64,000 nucleotides of DNA from Arthrobacter silviterrae (GTDB taxonomy: Bacteria; Actinomycetota; Actinomycetes; Actinomycetales; Micrococcaceae). Location of the stretch: NCBI RefSeq assembly GCF_011045165.1, contig NZ_JAAKZI010000005.1:93398-157397 (forward strand). Reading direction: 5' to 3'. This document shows, one piece after another, positions 48,572 through 58,144 of the stretch (its first letter is position 1; every line of letters begins with the position of its first letter). The notes below the pieces were generated by a model. It made no database searches, had not been told where the DNA came from, and saw nothing but the letters and a program-made list of their open reading frames with translations. A program made the position numbers and the translations under genes.

Positions 48572-49114
48572 GTGGACACCGATACGGGCGGCACCGCCCA
48601 CCTGAACTCCGGCAGAACGGCGTCGAGCCTTCAGGCGTACCAGCCTTCAGGCCCGGGTGGGCAGGAAACGGGGGCACTGGCCGACATCGCGAACCGCGGG
48701 GACATCCTGAACCTGGTCAACACGTTTTACACCCGCGCGTTTGCTGACAGCCTCATTGGTCCCATCTTTACCGAGGTGGTTCACATGGACCTGGTGCGGC
48801 ACATGCCCATCATGGCCGACTTTTGGCAGACGGTGCTGTTCAAGGCGGGGCTGTACCACCGGAACGCACTCAAGATCCACTTCGACATCCATGCGCTGGA
48901 GCCGCTGACGCTGGACCATTTCAACCGCTGGCTGCAGTTGTGGACCAACACCGTGGATGCCCTGTTTAGCGGGGAAAAGGCGGAAATGGCGAAAGTCCAG
49001 GCCCACTTGATTGCCGGCTCGCTGCACCGGCGGGTGACGGGGCGCCCCGCAAGCCAGTACAGCACCATTTCCATGCGCCCGCAGGAAGGGCAAACCTCAA
49101 GGGAAAACGGCTAG
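48572..49114 (+). CDS. group III truncated haemoglobin
   Basis: A 180-residue protein with an N-terminal disordered tail of about 30 residues and a globin core: ILNLVNTFYTRAFADSLIGPIF, VHMDLVRHMPIMADFWQTVLF, YHRNALKIHFDIHALEPLTLDHFNRWLQLW. The HFDIHAL region provides the proximal-histidine helix characteristic of group III truncated globins. These bind O2 or NO and may serve detoxification. GTG 48572 has AGGTAGG upstream. Its stop overlaps the end of rsrA on the other strand by 4 nt. Confidence 0.85.
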   Translation: MDTDTGGTAHLNSGRTASSLQAYQPSGPGGQETGALADIANRGDILNLVNTFYTRAFADSLIGPIFTEVVHMDLVRHMPIMADFWQTVLFKAGLYHRNALKIHFDIHALEPLTLDHFNRWLQLWTNTVDALFSGEKAEMAKVQAHLIAGSLHRRVTGRPASQYSTISMRPQEGQTSRENG

Positions 49115-49371
49115 ACCTCGGCGGGACGGCCCTCGTGGAGGCGGGCCAAAATGGCGGCCTTGAGCGTCTCCGGGGCGGCCTCCTTGCAGGAGCGCTTGAC
49201 CACGGAGCGGATCACGCACTCGAGGTCGTACTCGTGCGCGCAGTCGGTGCAGCCGTCAAGGTGCGCCTTGATCTCCTTCAGGTCATCGCGTGACAGCGCA
49301 CCGTCAAGGTACTCGTAAATTCGCCCGATGCGTTCGTCAGCGCAATCGCCCAGGCCCTGGCAGTCGCCCAT
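49111..49371 (-). CDS. rsrA: mycothiol-system anti-sigma factor RsrA
   Basis: An 86-residue zinc anti-sigma factor. The ZAS motif is His37-x3-Cys41-x2-Cys44 (HLDGCTDC), with additional Cys at 4, 10, 52 and 62. Oxidation of the cysteines should release SigR. It lies 2 nt downstream of sigR and is therefore cotranscribed with it. The protein is the usual length for RsrA. Confidence 0.92.
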   Translation of the reverse strand: MGDCQGLGDCADERIGRIYEYLDGALSRDDLKEIKAHLDGCTDCAHEYDLECVIRSVVKRSCKEAAPETLKAAILARLHEGRPAEV

Positions 49372-49373
49372 GG

Positions 49374-50072
49374 TTAGTTCTCCGTTTCCTTAAGTTCGGG
49401 TGCGGCGCCCTTGGCGTATCCGCGTTCCACTGCATAATCGGCCAGCATGTCTCGCAACAGCTTCCGTCCCCGGTGCAGCCGTGACATCACGGTGCCGATG
49501 GGGGTGTTCATGATTTCTGATATTTCCTTGTAGGCAAAGCCTTCAACGTCGGCAAAGTACACAGCCAGGCGGAATTCCTCCGGGATGGCCTGCAGCGCAC
49601 TCTTGACATCCGAATCCGGCAGGTGGTCCAGGGCCTCGGCCTCGGCGGAGCGCAGCCCCTGGGAGGTGTGTGATTCCGCCCGGGCCAGCTGCCAATCCTC
49701 AATCGAGTCCGCATTGGACTGCAACGGCTCACGCTGACGCTTGCGGTACAGGTTGATGTACGTATTGGTCAGGATCCGGTACAGCCACGCCTTCAGGTTC
49801 GTGCCGGGCTTGTACTGGTGGAAGGCGGAAAACGCCTTGGTGTACGCCTCCTGCACCAGGTCCTCGGCGTCGCTGGGGTTCCGCGCCATGCGCATGGCGG
49901 CCGAATACAGCTGGTCAACGTATTGCATGGCGTCGCGCTCAAACCTGGCGCGCCGCGCCTCAACGGACTCGGCGGCAACGTCCACCGTGGCCACATCGAA
50001 ATTTTCCCGTTGCGCCCCGCCCACAGGCTCGGCAGCGGTGTCAACGGCTTGCTCAGGCTCGGAAATGTTCAT
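49374..50072 (-). CDS. sigR: RNA polymerase sigma factor SigR/SigH (ECF)
   Basis: A 232-residue ECF sigma factor with sigma-2 ([38 protein letters not shown]) and sigma-4 ([44 protein letters not shown]) regions. It controls the thiol-oxidative stress response, with mycothiol and thioredoxin genes as typical targets. The chosen ATG 50072 has no ribosome site, but TAGACT lies 8 nt upstream, consistent with a leaderless transcript. ATGs at 50102 and 50279 are alternatives. It is divergent from doxX. Confidence 0.9.
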   Translation of the reverse strand: MNISEPEQAVDTAAEPVGGAQRENFDVATVDVAAESVEARRARFERDAMQYVDQLYSAAMRMARNPSDAEDLVQEAYTKAFSAFHQYKPGTNLKAWLYRILTNTYINLYRKRQREPLQSNADSIEDWQLARAESHTSQGLRSAEAEALDHLPDSDVKSALQAIPEEFRLAVYFADVEGFAYKEISEIMNTPIGTVMSRLHRGRKLLRDMLADYAVERGYAKGAAPELKETEN

Positions 50073-50335
50073 CACAGAAGAGTCTACTGTCAGTGCCAGC
50101 ATTGAAGCCTTTCCGAGTGATGGTTGCGCCGTGCCCGTGCGCGCCTGTTTACCTTGCCCTGTATTCGCTGCCCGGGCCATGCCGGCCCGGTTCCCCGCTA
50201 TGAATGCAAACCCCTGTACGGCGTCGTCTATTCCGCAAACAGCGCGCCCAAGTGCAAGACTTAGGGGAAGCCGGAACATCCCCGCGCCCCGCCGGGCCGG
50301 GAACAGATGTTCGCCGCACCACTTAGGAGGCCTCC

Positions 50336-50851
50336 TTGTCCGTCATCCGCGCCCTTGCCCGCCCCATGCTCGCTTCGTCCTTTGTCCTTTCCGGCATTGA
50401 CCGGCTGCGGCGTGCCGATGAAACCGCGCAGCAGCTTTCGCCTGTTTTGGGTCGTTTTTCCGCAGCGCTTCCCGTGAACGCCAGCGAAAAGACGCTGGCG
50501 CGTGTCCTGGCAGGCGCCCAGGTGGGTGCCGGCGTGCTCCTGGCGGCCGGAAAGTGCTCCCGCGCGGCCGCCGCAGTGCTGTCGCTGACGGCGGGGCTGA
50601 CCACCTATGTTGAATACCGCAGCGCCGCCACGGACACCAAGGAGGCCAGGTCGCACCGCCGCAGCCAGCTCGCCAAGAACATCGGCCTGCTGGGCGGGGC
50701 CCTGCTGGCCAGCGTGGACACGGCGGGGCGCCCCGGGCTGGCCTGGCAGGCCGGGCAGCTGATCGAGTCCGGCCGGAAGGGCACCTCGAAGCAGCTGAAG
50801 AAGGCCGATGCGGGCGTCCGCTCCCTCGCCCACGACGTGACGGGACACTAG
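50336..50851 (+). CDS. DoxX family membrane protein
   Basis: A 171-residue protein that starts at TTG 50336 with a near-perfect TAGGAGG 8 nt upstream. The segments [19 protein letters not shown] and [36 protein letters not shown] are typical of DoxX-like four-helix membrane proteins. In mycobacteria a DoxX protein associates with superoxide dismutase and thiosulfate sulfurtransferase in oxidative-stress defence. It is divergent from sigR, which fits that role. Followed by aroA after 6 nt. Confidence 0.82.
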   Translation: MSVIRALARPMLASSFVLSGIDRLRRADETAQQLSPVLGRFSAALPVNASEKTLARVLAGAQVGAGVLLAAGKCSRAAAAVLSLTAGLTTYVEYRSAATDTKEARSHRRSQLAKNIGLLGGALLASVDTAGRPGLAWQAGQLIESGRKGTSKQLKKADAGVRSLAHDVTGH

Positions 50852-50857
50852 GCTTCC

Positions 50858-52159
50858 ATGACCCATGCCCCTTGGCCCGCCCCGTATTCCCCGCAGCCCC
50901 TTGACGCCACGGTCACCATCCCGGCGTCGAAGTCGCTGACCAACCGGTACCTGGTCCTGGCGGCCCTGGCCGACGGCGAATGCCGGCTCCGCGCACCGCT
51001 CCAGTCCCGCGACTCCGAGCTGATGGTCGGTGCCCTGCGCGCCCTGGGCGCCGTCATCCGCGAAGTTCCCGGCAGCGGTTCGGCCCCCGACCTCGTGGTC
51101 ACGCCCGTCCCGGCCGGCACGCCCGTGGACGCGGTGGTGGATTGCGGCCTGGCCGGCACCGTCATGCGGTTTGTGCCGCCGCTCGCTGCCCTCCTCAGGG
51201 GGCCGGTGACGTTCGACGGCGACACGGCGGCCCGCGTGCGCCCCATGGCACCCATCGTGGCCGCCCTGCAGGGGCTGGGCGTCCGCGTTGCCGGCGCGGA
51301 AGACGGATTCATGCCGTTCACCGTGCATGGCACGGGCTCGGTGGAAGGCGGCCACGTGGCCATTGACGCCGGCGCCTCCTCCCAGTTTGTTTCCGCCATG
51401 CTCCTGGTGGCGGCCCGCTTTGGCCAGGGCCTGCACCTGGAGCACACCGGGGAGTCCGTGCCCAGCGTGGACCACATTTCCATGACCGTGGAGGTGCTGC
51501 GCTCCCTTGGCGTGGAGGTGGATGACTCCACGCCCAGGCATTGGATTGTGCAGCCCGGCCCCATTGCCGCCTTTGACGTGGAGCTGGAGCAGGACCTCTC
51601 CAATGCAGGGCCCTTCCTCGCCGCGGCCCTGGCCACGCGGGGCACCGTGCGGATCCCCAACTGGCCGGCCGAAACCACGCAGGTGGGCGCCAAGTGGAGG
51701 GAGATCCTCCCCCAGTTCGGCGCAACCGTCACGCTGGCAGACGGCGTCCTGACTGTCACGGGCGGCCCGGATATCCTGGGCGTGGACATTGCCGACACCA
51801 GCGAACTGGCGCCGTCCACGGCCGCCCTGTGCGCCCTGGCATCCACCCCGTCCCGGCTGCGCGGGATCGCGCACCTGCGCGGGCATGAGACCGACCGGCT
51901 GGCGGCCCTTGTGGCGGAAATCAACGCCCTCGGGGGCAACGCCGTCGAAACCGAGGACGGCCTCATCATCAACCCCGCCCCCCTGCACGGCGGCCTGTTC
52001 CGCAGCTATGAGGACCATCGCATGGCCACGGCTGGCGCCATCATCGGCCTGGCCGTGCCGGGCGTGGAGGTCGACGACATCGCCACCACGTCCAAGACCA
52101 TGCCGGCCTTCCCGCGGATGTGGGCGTCCATGGTGGCACAAACGGCAGCGGCCGGCTAA
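50858..52159 (+). CDS. aroA: 3-phosphoshikimate 1-carboxyvinyltransferase (EPSP synthase)
   Basis: A 433-residue EPSP synthase with [14 protein letters not shown] near residue 25-38, [47 protein letters not shown] and [15 protein letters not shown]. It joins PEP to shikimate-3-phosphate in the shikimate pathway. ATG 50858 follows doxX closely. It is followed by rsgA after 3 nt, the usual aroA-rsgA synteny of actinobacteria. Confidence 0.95.
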   Translation: MTHAPWPAPYSPQPLDATVTIPASKSLTNRYLVLAALADGECRLRAPLQSRDSELMVGALRALGAVIREVPGSGSAPDLVVTPVPAGTPVDAVVDCGLAGTVMRFVPPLAALLRGPVTFDGDTAARVRPMAPIVAALQGLGVRVAGAEDGFMPFTVHGTGSVEGGHVAIDAGASSQFVSAMLLVAARFGQGLHLEHTGESVPSVDHISMTVEVLRSLGVEVDDSTPRHWIVQPGPIAAFDVELEQDLSNAGPFLAAALATRGTVRIPNWPAETTQVGAKWREILPQFGATVTLADGVLTVTGGPDILGVDIADTSELAPSTAALCALASTPSRLRGIAHLRGHETDRLAALVAEINALGGNAVETEDGLIINPAPLHGGLFRSYEDHRMATAGAIIGLAVPGVEVDDIATTSKTMPAFPRMWASMVAQTAAAG

Positions 52160-52162
52160 GGC

Positions 52163-53293
52163 ATGGTACGCGATTACAGCAACTGGGACGAATCCGACGT
52201 CAGGGTGCGGGCCAACAAGAAGGGCAGCCGCCCCCGGACCAAGGACAGGCCTGCCCACGAGGACGCCGTCATTGGGCGCATCATCACGGTTGACAGGGGC
52301 CGCTACACGGCCATTGTGGACGAGGACCTGCCCGGCGAACGGGTGCTGATTGCAGCCCGCGCGCGGGAACTGCGCCGCTCCCCCGTGGTGGCCGGCGACT
52401 TTGTGGCCCTCGTGGGGGACACCTCCGGCACGCCGGACACGCTCGCCCGGCTGGTCCGCGTGGAGGAACGCCGCACCCTGCTGCGCCGCAGCGCCGATGA
52501 CACCGACCCGGTGGAGCGCGTGGTGGTGGCGAATGCCGACCAGCTGGTCATTGTGGTGGCCGCGGCAAACCCGGAACCGCGCACCGGCTTCATTGACCGC
52601 GCACTCGTGGCGGCCTATGACTCCGGGATCGACCCGATCCTGCTTGTCACCAAGGCGGACATCAAGGACCCGGCGGAACTGCTGGCCAACTACGAACACC
52701 TCGACATGACAGTCATCATCAGCCGCACCGCGTCTGCCGGCGCCGCCGACGCAGCATCAGCCATTGACGCCCGCAGCGACGACGGGGACTCGGCGCTCCT
52801 GGCCGGCGGCGCCGTCGAACTTTTGCGCGGCCACCTGGACGGGAAGGTCAGCGTGCTGGTCGGGCACTCCGGCGTCGGCAAGTCCACCATGGTCAACGCC
52901 CTGACCGGCTCCCGGCGGGCCACGGGCGGCGTCAATGCCGTGACGGGGCGCGGGCGGCACACCTCGTCCTCGGCGCTGGCGCTGCGGCTGCAGGACGGCC
53001 AGCCGCGTTCCTGGATCATTGACACCCCGGGCATCCGCTCCTTCGGCCTGGCCCATGTGGACGCGGACAGGATCCTGCACGCCTTCCCCGACCTGCAGCC
53101 CGGCACCGACAATTGCGAACGCGGCTGCAGGCACGACTCCGCCGCCGTCAACTGCGGCCTGGACCCCTGGGTGGCCGGAGGCCACGCTGGCGACGCCGGC
53201 CCCGCCCGCCTGGCCTCCCTCCGCCGCCTCCTGGGCACCAGCACCCGCACGGAAGGCCGCGCCGAAGCCAAGGAACTCGGCAGCACAGGGTAG
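52163..53293 (+). CDS. rsgA: ribosome small-subunit-dependent GTPase RsgA
   Basis: A 376-residue circularly permuted GTPase. An N-terminal OB-like region precedes G4 ([10 protein letters not shown]), G1 ([14 protein letters not shown], about 234-247) and G3 (DTPGIRSFG). The zinc cluster [14 protein letters not shown] lies near residue 318. It assists maturation of the 30S subunit. A C-terminal tail rich in Arg and Glu follows. It is translated right after aroA. Confidence 0.93.
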   Translation: MVRDYSNWDESDVRVRANKKGSRPRTKDRPAHEDAVIGRIITVDRGRYTAIVDEDLPGERVLIAARARELRRSPVVAGDFVALVGDTSGTPDTLARLVRVEERRTLLRRSADDTDPVERVVVANADQLVIVVAAANPEPRTGFIDRALVAAYDSGIDPILLVTKADIKDPAELLANYEHLDMTVIISRTASAGAADAASAIDARSDDGDSALLAGGAVELLRGHLDGKVSVLVGHSGVGKSTMVNALTGSRRATGGVNAVTGRGRHTSSSALALRLQDGQPRSWIIDTPGIRSFGLAHVDADRILHAFPDLQPGTDNCERGCRHDSAAVNCGLDPWVAGGHAGDAGPARLASLRRLLGTSTRTEGRAEAKELGSTG

Positions 53294-53348
53294 CCCCGTG
53301 GCCGGCACCGTGTACTCCCGCACTATTGCCCCAACTACCGATACGGTG

Positions 53349-54170
53349 ATGGATATGACCACCCCACCCCAGACGTACAACGACGACCTCCGGCTGGCCC
53401 ACGTCCTGGCCGACACCGTCGACTCGCTGACCATGTCCCGCTTCAGGGCCATGGACCTGCAAATTGAGACGAAGCCGGACCTGACCCCGGTGACAGACGC
53501 GGACAAGGCTGCGGAGGAGTCAATCCGCAGCCAGCTCTCCCGCGTGCGGCCGCGCGACGCCGTGCTGGGTGAGGAATTTGGCAGCAGCGGGCACGGTTCC
53601 AGGCGGTGGATCATTGACCCGATCGACGGCACCAAGAACTTCGTTCGCGGCGTGCCGGTGTGGGCCACGCTGATTGCCCTGGTCGACGAGGGCCGTCCGG
53701 TGGTCGGCGTTGTCAGTGCCCCGGCCCTGGGCAAGCGCTGGTGGGCCGCGGAGGGCACGGGCGCATACATGGGCAAGTCCCTCGCTGCGGCCACGCGCAT
53801 CCGCGTCTCCAACGTTTCCGAGCTCTCAGACGCCTCACTGTCCTACTCCTCGCTGACTGGCTGGGCCGAACGCGGCAACCGGGACGAATTCATCGGCCTG
53901 ACCGACGACGTCTGGCGCACGCGGGCCTATGGGGATTTTTGGTCGTATTGCCTGGTGGCCGAGGGCGCCGTGGACATCGCCTGCGAGCCCGAGCTGAACC
54001 TGTACGACATGGCCGCGCTGGTGCCCATCGTCACCGAAGCCGGCGGCCGCTTCACCTCGCTGGACGGCGTGGACGGCCCCTTCGGCGGCAACGCGCTGGC
54101 CACCAATTCCATCCTCCACACCGACGTGCTGCGCCGTCTGAACCCGGGCTGGGACGACCTCCTGGCCTGA
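53349..54170 (+). CDS. hisN: histidinol-phosphatase (inositol monophosphatase family)
   Basis: A 273-residue phosphatase with GEEFGSSG, the metal-binding [24 protein letters not shown] and the C-terminal [19 protein letters not shown] in place of the usual WDxAAG. It follows the HisN-type actinobacterial branch, acting in histidine biosynthesis on histidinol phosphate, although general inositol phosphatase cannot be excluded. The start is ATG 53349 or 53355; no strong ribosome site is present, and the gene lies 55 nt after rsgA. Confidence 0.85.
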   Translation: MDMTTPPQTYNDDLRLAHVLADTVDSLTMSRFRAMDLQIETKPDLTPVTDADKAAEESIRSQLSRVRPRDAVLGEEFGSSGHGSRRWIIDPIDGTKNFVRGVPVWATLIALVDEGRPVVGVVSAPALGKRWWAAEGTGAYMGKSLAAATRIRVSNVSELSDASLSYSSLTGWAERGNRDEFIGLTDDVWRTRAYGDFWSYCLVAEGAVDIACEPELNLYDMAALVPIVTEAGGRFTSLDGVDGPFGGNALATNSILHTDVLRRLNPGWDDLLA

Positions 54171-54262
54171 CCCTGCCGGCGCACAGCCGGGCTAACTCCG
54201 ACGGCGGCCACCGTGGTGCAGCGCCGGGTTTCGTAACAAATGCGGAAGCGGCCCGGGTGAGC

Positions 54263-54410
54263 TACTATTTTTGGCATAGGTCACGAGTGCCAGCGCTAAA
54301 CCCCGGTTTGCTGGCCGGCAACCCTCCTTTCGCGGCGGGGTGCCCCGGGTGACGACCTGGCCAGGCCGGAGCGGTCTTGGCAAGCGCGGATTTCCCGTCC
54401 CGTTCCCCAG
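54263..54410 (+). ncRNA. SAM-IV riboswitch
   Basis: The stretch GTCACGAGTGCCAGCG (54280-54295), the pair CCCCGGTTTGCTGGCCGG, CAACCCTCC, and CGGCGGGGTGCCCCGGGTGA are close to the conserved SAM-IV aptamer (GUCAUGAGUGCCAGCG...GCUGGCCGGCAACCCUCC...CGGCGGGGUGCCCCGGGUGA). A TACTAT element at 54263-54268 may be the -10. It controls the class V aminotransferase gene 39 nt downstream. Ligand: S-adenosylmethionine, inferred from the class. Confidence 0.88.
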
Positions 54411-54448
54411 CGGCGCGGTGCGGTGAGTCCTTCCTGTGAGGGAGCCCC

Positions 54449-55891
54449 ATGAGTTCTGCCATCCTTGAAAAAGCCCACGCCATTGTTGCCGGCCCAGCCC
54501 CCGCCGGCGTTTCAGCCGCCCCCCTGCTGCCCGTGGTGGGCAGCGAACTGGCGGCGCCCCTGATCACGGGCGGCACCACGCGGTACGTGAACCTTGACTA
54601 CGCCGCGTCGGCACCTGCCGTGGAAGACGTTTCGGCACACCTGGGCCAAATACTCCCGTACTACGCCAGTGTGCACCGCGGCGCAGGATTTGCCTCCCAG
54701 GTCAGCACCTCTGTCTACGAGAATGCCCGGCACATTGTGGCTGAATTCCTCGGTGCCCGCGGCGACGACACAGTCATTTTCACCCGGAACACCACGGACT
54801 CGCTGAACCTCCTGGCGGGCTGCGTGGCATCGCTGCTGGCGGAGCACGGCCACGTTGACGGCCCCTCCAATGACCATGGCGAGGTGCTGTACCTGGACAT
54901 TGAACACCACGCGAACCTGCTGCCGTGGCAGGCGCTCCCCCACCGTTCCGTGGTGGCCGGGCACTCGATCGCCGCCACGCTGCACCGGGTGGAAACCCAG
55001 CTGCGCGCCGGCAACGTGGTGTTGCTGGCCGTCACCGGCGCCTCCAATGTCACCGGGGAGGTGCTCCCCGTGGCCGAGCTGGCCGCCCTGGCCCACCGGC
55101 ACGGCGCCCGCATTGTGGTGGACGCCGCCCAGCTGGCCCCGCACCGCCGCATCGACATGGCCCGGGACGGCATCGACTACGTGGCATTTTCCGGCCACAA
55201 GCTCTACGCCCCCTTCGGCACCGGCGTGCTGGTGGGGCGCCCCGACTGGCTCGACGCCGGCACGCCCCACCTGGCCGGGGGCGGTGCCGTCAAGGACGTC
55301 CGGCTCCAGTCGGTGCGCTGGACGGAAGGGCCGGCCCGCCACGAGGCCGGCTCGCCCAACGTCCTGGGCGCGGCCACGCTGGCCCGGGCCACACAGGTGC
55401 TCTCCGCCCTGGACCCCGCGCAGTGGAGGGCCCACGAGGAAGAGCTCCGCACCCGCCTCGTGGCCGGCCTGGAGCAACTGGACGGCGTCACGGTCCACCA
55501 GCTCTTTGCGGACGCCGGCACATACCCGGAGTGCGGGAGCATCGGCGTCGTGAACTTTTCAGTCGAGGGATACGACGCCGGCCTGGTGGCCGCTTACCTG
55601 TCCGCCGAACATGGCGTGGGCGTGCGCGACGGACGCTTCTGCGCCCACCCGCTGTTGCGGCGCCTGGGCCTGGCGGCCGGTTCGCTGCGCGCCAGTTTTG
55701 GCGTGGGTTCGCGGGCGGAGGACGCGGAGCGCCTGGTGGAAGGCGTGGCCGCCCTGCTGCGGGACGGCCTGGGCTGGGACTACGTGGTGGACGCCGGCCG
55801 CTGGGTCCCGGGCAACGACTCCCGCAGCTTCCCAGAGTGGGCACCGAATGTGCCCGGCACAGCCGGCGCGGCCCCCTGCTCCACCGATTAG
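54449..55891 (+). CDS. class V aminotransferase (cysteine desulfurase-like)
   Basis: A 480-residue fold-type I PLP enzyme. Landmarks are YVNLDYAASAPAVEDV, FTRNTTDSLNLLA, IVVDAAQLAPHRRIDM and the PLP-lysine motif AFSGHKLYAPFGTGVLVG (Lys about 251). It resembles NifS/SufS/CsdA-like desulfurases and related lyases. The SAM-IV riboswitch upstream suggests a role in methionine/cysteine or sulfur transfer metabolism. A long hairpin follows its stop. The exact reaction is not determined. Confidence 0.85.
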   Translation: MSSAILEKAHAIVAGPAPAGVSAAPLLPVVGSELAAPLITGGTTRYVNLDYAASAPAVEDVSAHLGQILPYYASVHRGAGFASQVSTSVYENARHIVAEFLGARGDDTVIFTRNTTDSLNLLAGCVASLLAEHGHVDGPSNDHGEVLYLDIEHHANLLPWQALPHRSVVAGHSIAATLHRVETQLRAGNVVLLAVTGASNVTGEVLPVAELAALAHRHGARIVVDAAQLAPHRRIDMARDGIDYVAFSGHKLYAPFGTGVLVGRPDWLDAGTPHLAGGGAVKDVRLQSVRWTEGPARHEAGSPNVLGAATLARATQVLSALDPAQWRAHEEELRTRLVAGLEQLDGVTVHQLFADAGTYPECGSIGVVNFSVEGYDAGLVAAYLSAEHGVGVRDGRFCAHPLLRRLGLAAGSLRASFGVGSRAEDAERLVEGVAALLRDGLGWDYVVDAGRWVPGNDSRSFPEWAPNVPGTAGAAPCSTD

Positions 55892-55895
55892 CCAA

Positions 55896-55963
55896 CTGTG
55901 CGTCAGAAGTTGCACTCGCATCAACCAATTTCGATTGTTCGGCGTGCAACTTCTGATACATAG
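55896..55963. terminator. long inverted repeat (68 nt) between aminotransferase and methyltransferase
   Basis: TCAGAAGTTGCAC (55903-55915) and GTGCAACTTCTGA (55944-55956) are perfect arms, and pairing continues outward to 55896-55963 with only one mismatch. An inner mini-hairpin sits at the loop. It starts 5 nt after the stop and has no T tract. It may be a stop or processing hairpin, or a mobile repeat copy. Confidence 0.55.
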
Positions 55964-56016
55964 TTGCGGTGCACGGTAGAGTGGACCGGCGGAATCGGCA
56001 CCAGGAGGGCAACACC

Positions 56017-56787
56017 ATGACAGGGCGGGGCGGGCCGGTATTTGACGGCGCACGGCGGATCGAAATGGCTGACGCCTTCCAGGAGGGTGGCGAGCACTAC
56101 CACCGCGTGCGGCCCGGCTACCCGCCCGAGTCGCTCGAGTGGCTCCTTGAGGGCCGGGACCCGGATGCGGCCCTTGACGTGCTCGACGTCGGCGCCGGCA
56201 CCGGCAAGTTCACCCAGCTGTTGGACGGACGCGGCTGGCGGGTGACCGCCGTCGACCCTTCCGCCGACATGCTGGCCCAGCTTCAGCGCAACGTCCCCGC
56301 CGCAAGGACCCTGGAAGGCACGGCAGAGCACCTTGACCTGGCGGACCATTCCATCGACCTCGCTGTGGCTGCCCAGGCCTGGCACTGGTGCGAGCCCCTG
56401 GCGGCCAGCACCGAGTTGGCTCGGGTGCTGCGACCGGGGGGCACGGTGGGGCTGGTCTGGAACCAGCTCGACGTCGGCACGCCGTGGGTGCACCGCCTGG
56501 CCCGGATCATGCACGCGGGGGACGTTCACAAGCCCGACTTCCGCCCCCATGTGGGCCCCGAGCTCCGGGGACTTCAGTGCCTGCAGACCCGGTGGGAACA
56601 GCAGGCCACCCCGGAGGGGCTGCTGGAGCTGGTCAAGTCGCGCAGCTACTACCTCAAGGCCGGAGAGGCCATCCGGGCCAAGGTGCTGGCCAACCTCCGC
56701 TGGTACCTCTTCGACCATCTCGGCCACACCCCCGGCGAAAACCTGGCCCTGCCCTATTTCACGCAAACCTGGCGGGCGCACACCTGA
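56017..56787 (+). CDS. class I SAM-dependent methyltransferase
   Basis: A 256-residue methyltransferase. SAM-binding features are LDVLDVGAGTGKFTQLLDGRGWRVTAVDPSADML and TAEHLDLADHSIDLAVAAQAWHW. ATG 56017 has AGGAGGGC upstream. It resembles UbiE/trans-aconitate-like methyltransferases; the acceptor is unknown. It follows the riboswitch-controlled aminotransferase, so it may depend on SAM supply in the same physiological context. Confidence 0.85.
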   Translation: MTGRGGPVFDGARRIEMADAFQEGGEHYHRVRPGYPPESLEWLLEGRDPDAALDVLDVGAGTGKFTQLLDGRGWRVTAVDPSADMLAQLQRNVPAARTLEGTAEHLDLADHSIDLAVAAQAWHWCEPLAASTELARVLRPGGTVGLVWNQLDVGTPWVHRLARIMHAGDVHKPDFRPHVGPELRGLQCLQTRWEQQATPEGLLELVKSRSYYLKAGEAIRAKVLANLRWYLFDHLGHTPGENLALPYFTQTWRAHT

Positions 56788-56819
56788 GGCCTCGACATTC
56801 GGCAGACTGTGTGCCTATT

Positions 56820-56849
56820 ATTTCGGTGTACCTAAATAAATTATTTAGG
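56820..56849 (+). promoter_or_regulatory. candidate MntR (DtxR-family) operator upstream of mntH
   Basis: ATTTCGGTGTACCTAAAT (56820-56837) is a dyad with two mismatched pairs, and CCTAAATAAATTATTTAGG (56831-56849) is a perfect 7-bp inverted repeat. They overlap and lie 20-50 nt upstream of the chosen mntH start, where DtxR-family repressors bind. Confidence 0.62.
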
Positions 56850-56868
56850 ATTGTCGAAGGATGGTTCG

Positions 56869-58125
56869 TTGCTGGACACCGCGAAAGTATCAGCCCGGCA
56901 GCAGCGCCGCTCCAGGGGCGGGCTGCTGTATTTGCTGGGCCCCGCCTTCGTCGCCGCCATCGCCTACGTGGACCCCGGCAATGTCGCGGCCAACCTGACC
57001 TCCGGCGCCGCCTACGGCTACCTGCTGGTGTGGGTGCTGGTGGCCGCCAACGTCATGGCCATGCTGGTCCAGTACCAGTCAGCCAAGCTCGGTGTGGTGA
57101 CAGGCAAGTCCCTGCCGCAAATCCTCGGTGAACGCTTCGGCACCACGGGCCGGCGCCTGTTCTGGGTGCAGGCCGAGCTGGTGGTGGTGGCCACGGACCT
57201 GGCCGAGGTGGTGGGCGGCGCCATCGCCCTGAACCTGCTGTTCGGCGTCCCCCTGCCCGCCGGCGGGGTCATTGTGGGCGTGGCGTCCATCCTGCTGCTT
57301 ACGGTGCAGAACCGCCGCGGGCAGCGGCACTTTGAAAGCATCATCATCTTCCTGCTGTTCATCATCACCGTCGGGTTCCTCGCAGGTCTTGTCCTGAGCC
57401 CGCCTGACCCTGGGGGCATGCTCGCCGGCCTGGTCCCGCGCTTCCAGGGCGTCAACAGCGTCATGCTGGCGGCCGGCATGCTGGGTGCCACCGTCATGCC
57501 CCATGCCATCTACCTGCACTCCCAGCTGGCCAAGGACAGGCACCCTGATGCCCGGCGCACGCCGGAAAACCTCAACCGGGTCATCAGGGCCACCCGCTGG
57601 GACGTTATCGTCGCCCTGCTCCTGGCCGGTGCGGTGAACATCGGCATGCTGGTCCTGGCGGCCTCCACCCTGGGCGGGGTGCCGGGCACCGATTCCATTG
57701 AGGGGGCGCACGCGGCCATCGTGGCCAACCTGGGACCTGTGATCGGCGTCGTGTTTGCCGTGGGCCTGCTGGCCTCCGGCCTGGCGTCAACGTCCGTGGG
57801 CGCCTACGCGGGCGCCACCATCATGCACGGCCTGCTGAAGGTCCGCATCCCGCTGCTGACGCGGCGCCTGGTCAGCCTGATCCCGGCAGTGACCCTCCTT
57901 GCGGTCGGCGTGGACCCCACCTGGGCGCTGATTATGAGCCAGATCGTGCTCAGTTTTGGCATCCCCTTCGCCCTGATCCCGCTCCTGCGGCTGACGGCGG
58001 ACAAAGATCTCATGGGCACCCACCGGGACGCCCTGCCGCTGCGGCTGGCAGCCCTCGCCAGCGTGGCAGTGATCGTGGCACTGAATGCCGTGCTCCTGTG
58101 GCTGACCTTCACCGGACAGGCCTGA
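56869..58125 (+). CDS. mntH: manganese transporter MntH (Nramp family)
   Basis: A 418-residue Nramp transporter with the metal-binding DPGN (35-38, in AYVDPGNVAA) and the MPH motif VMPHAIYLHSQ in the sixth helix. It has about 11 membrane segments. It should import Mn(II) with protons. TTG 56869 was chosen because AAGGA lies 7 nt upstream, and the earlier TTG 56851 sits at the end of the MntR operator. mntR follows 19 nt after its stop. Confidence 0.93.
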   Translation: MLDTAKVSARQQRRSRGGLLYLLGPAFVAAIAYVDPGNVAANLTSGAAYGYLLVWVLVAANVMAMLVQYQSAKLGVVTGKSLPQILGERFGTTGRRLFWVQAELVVVATDLAEVVGGAIALNLLFGVPLPAGGVIVGVASILLLTVQNRRGQRHFESIIIFLLFIITVGFLAGLVLSPPDPGGMLAGLVPRFQGVNSVMLAAGMLGATVMPHAIYLHSQLAKDRHPDARRTPENLNRVIRATRWDVIVALLLAGAVNIGMLVLAASTLGGVPGTDSIEGAHAAIVANLGPVIGVVFAVGLLASGLASTSVGAYAGATIMHGLLKVRIPLLTRRLVSLIPAVTLLAVGVDPTWALIMSQIVLSFGIPFALIPLLRLTADKDLMGTHRDALPLRLAALASVAVIVALNAVLLWLTFTGQA

Positions 58126-58144
58126 CCCCGGTAGGCTGGATGCC

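Noticed and set aside
50261..52699. 812-residue open frame on the minus strand across doxX, aroA and rsgA
   Set aside because: It is antisense to three well-recognised genes and has no family features, a common artefact of high-GC DNA.
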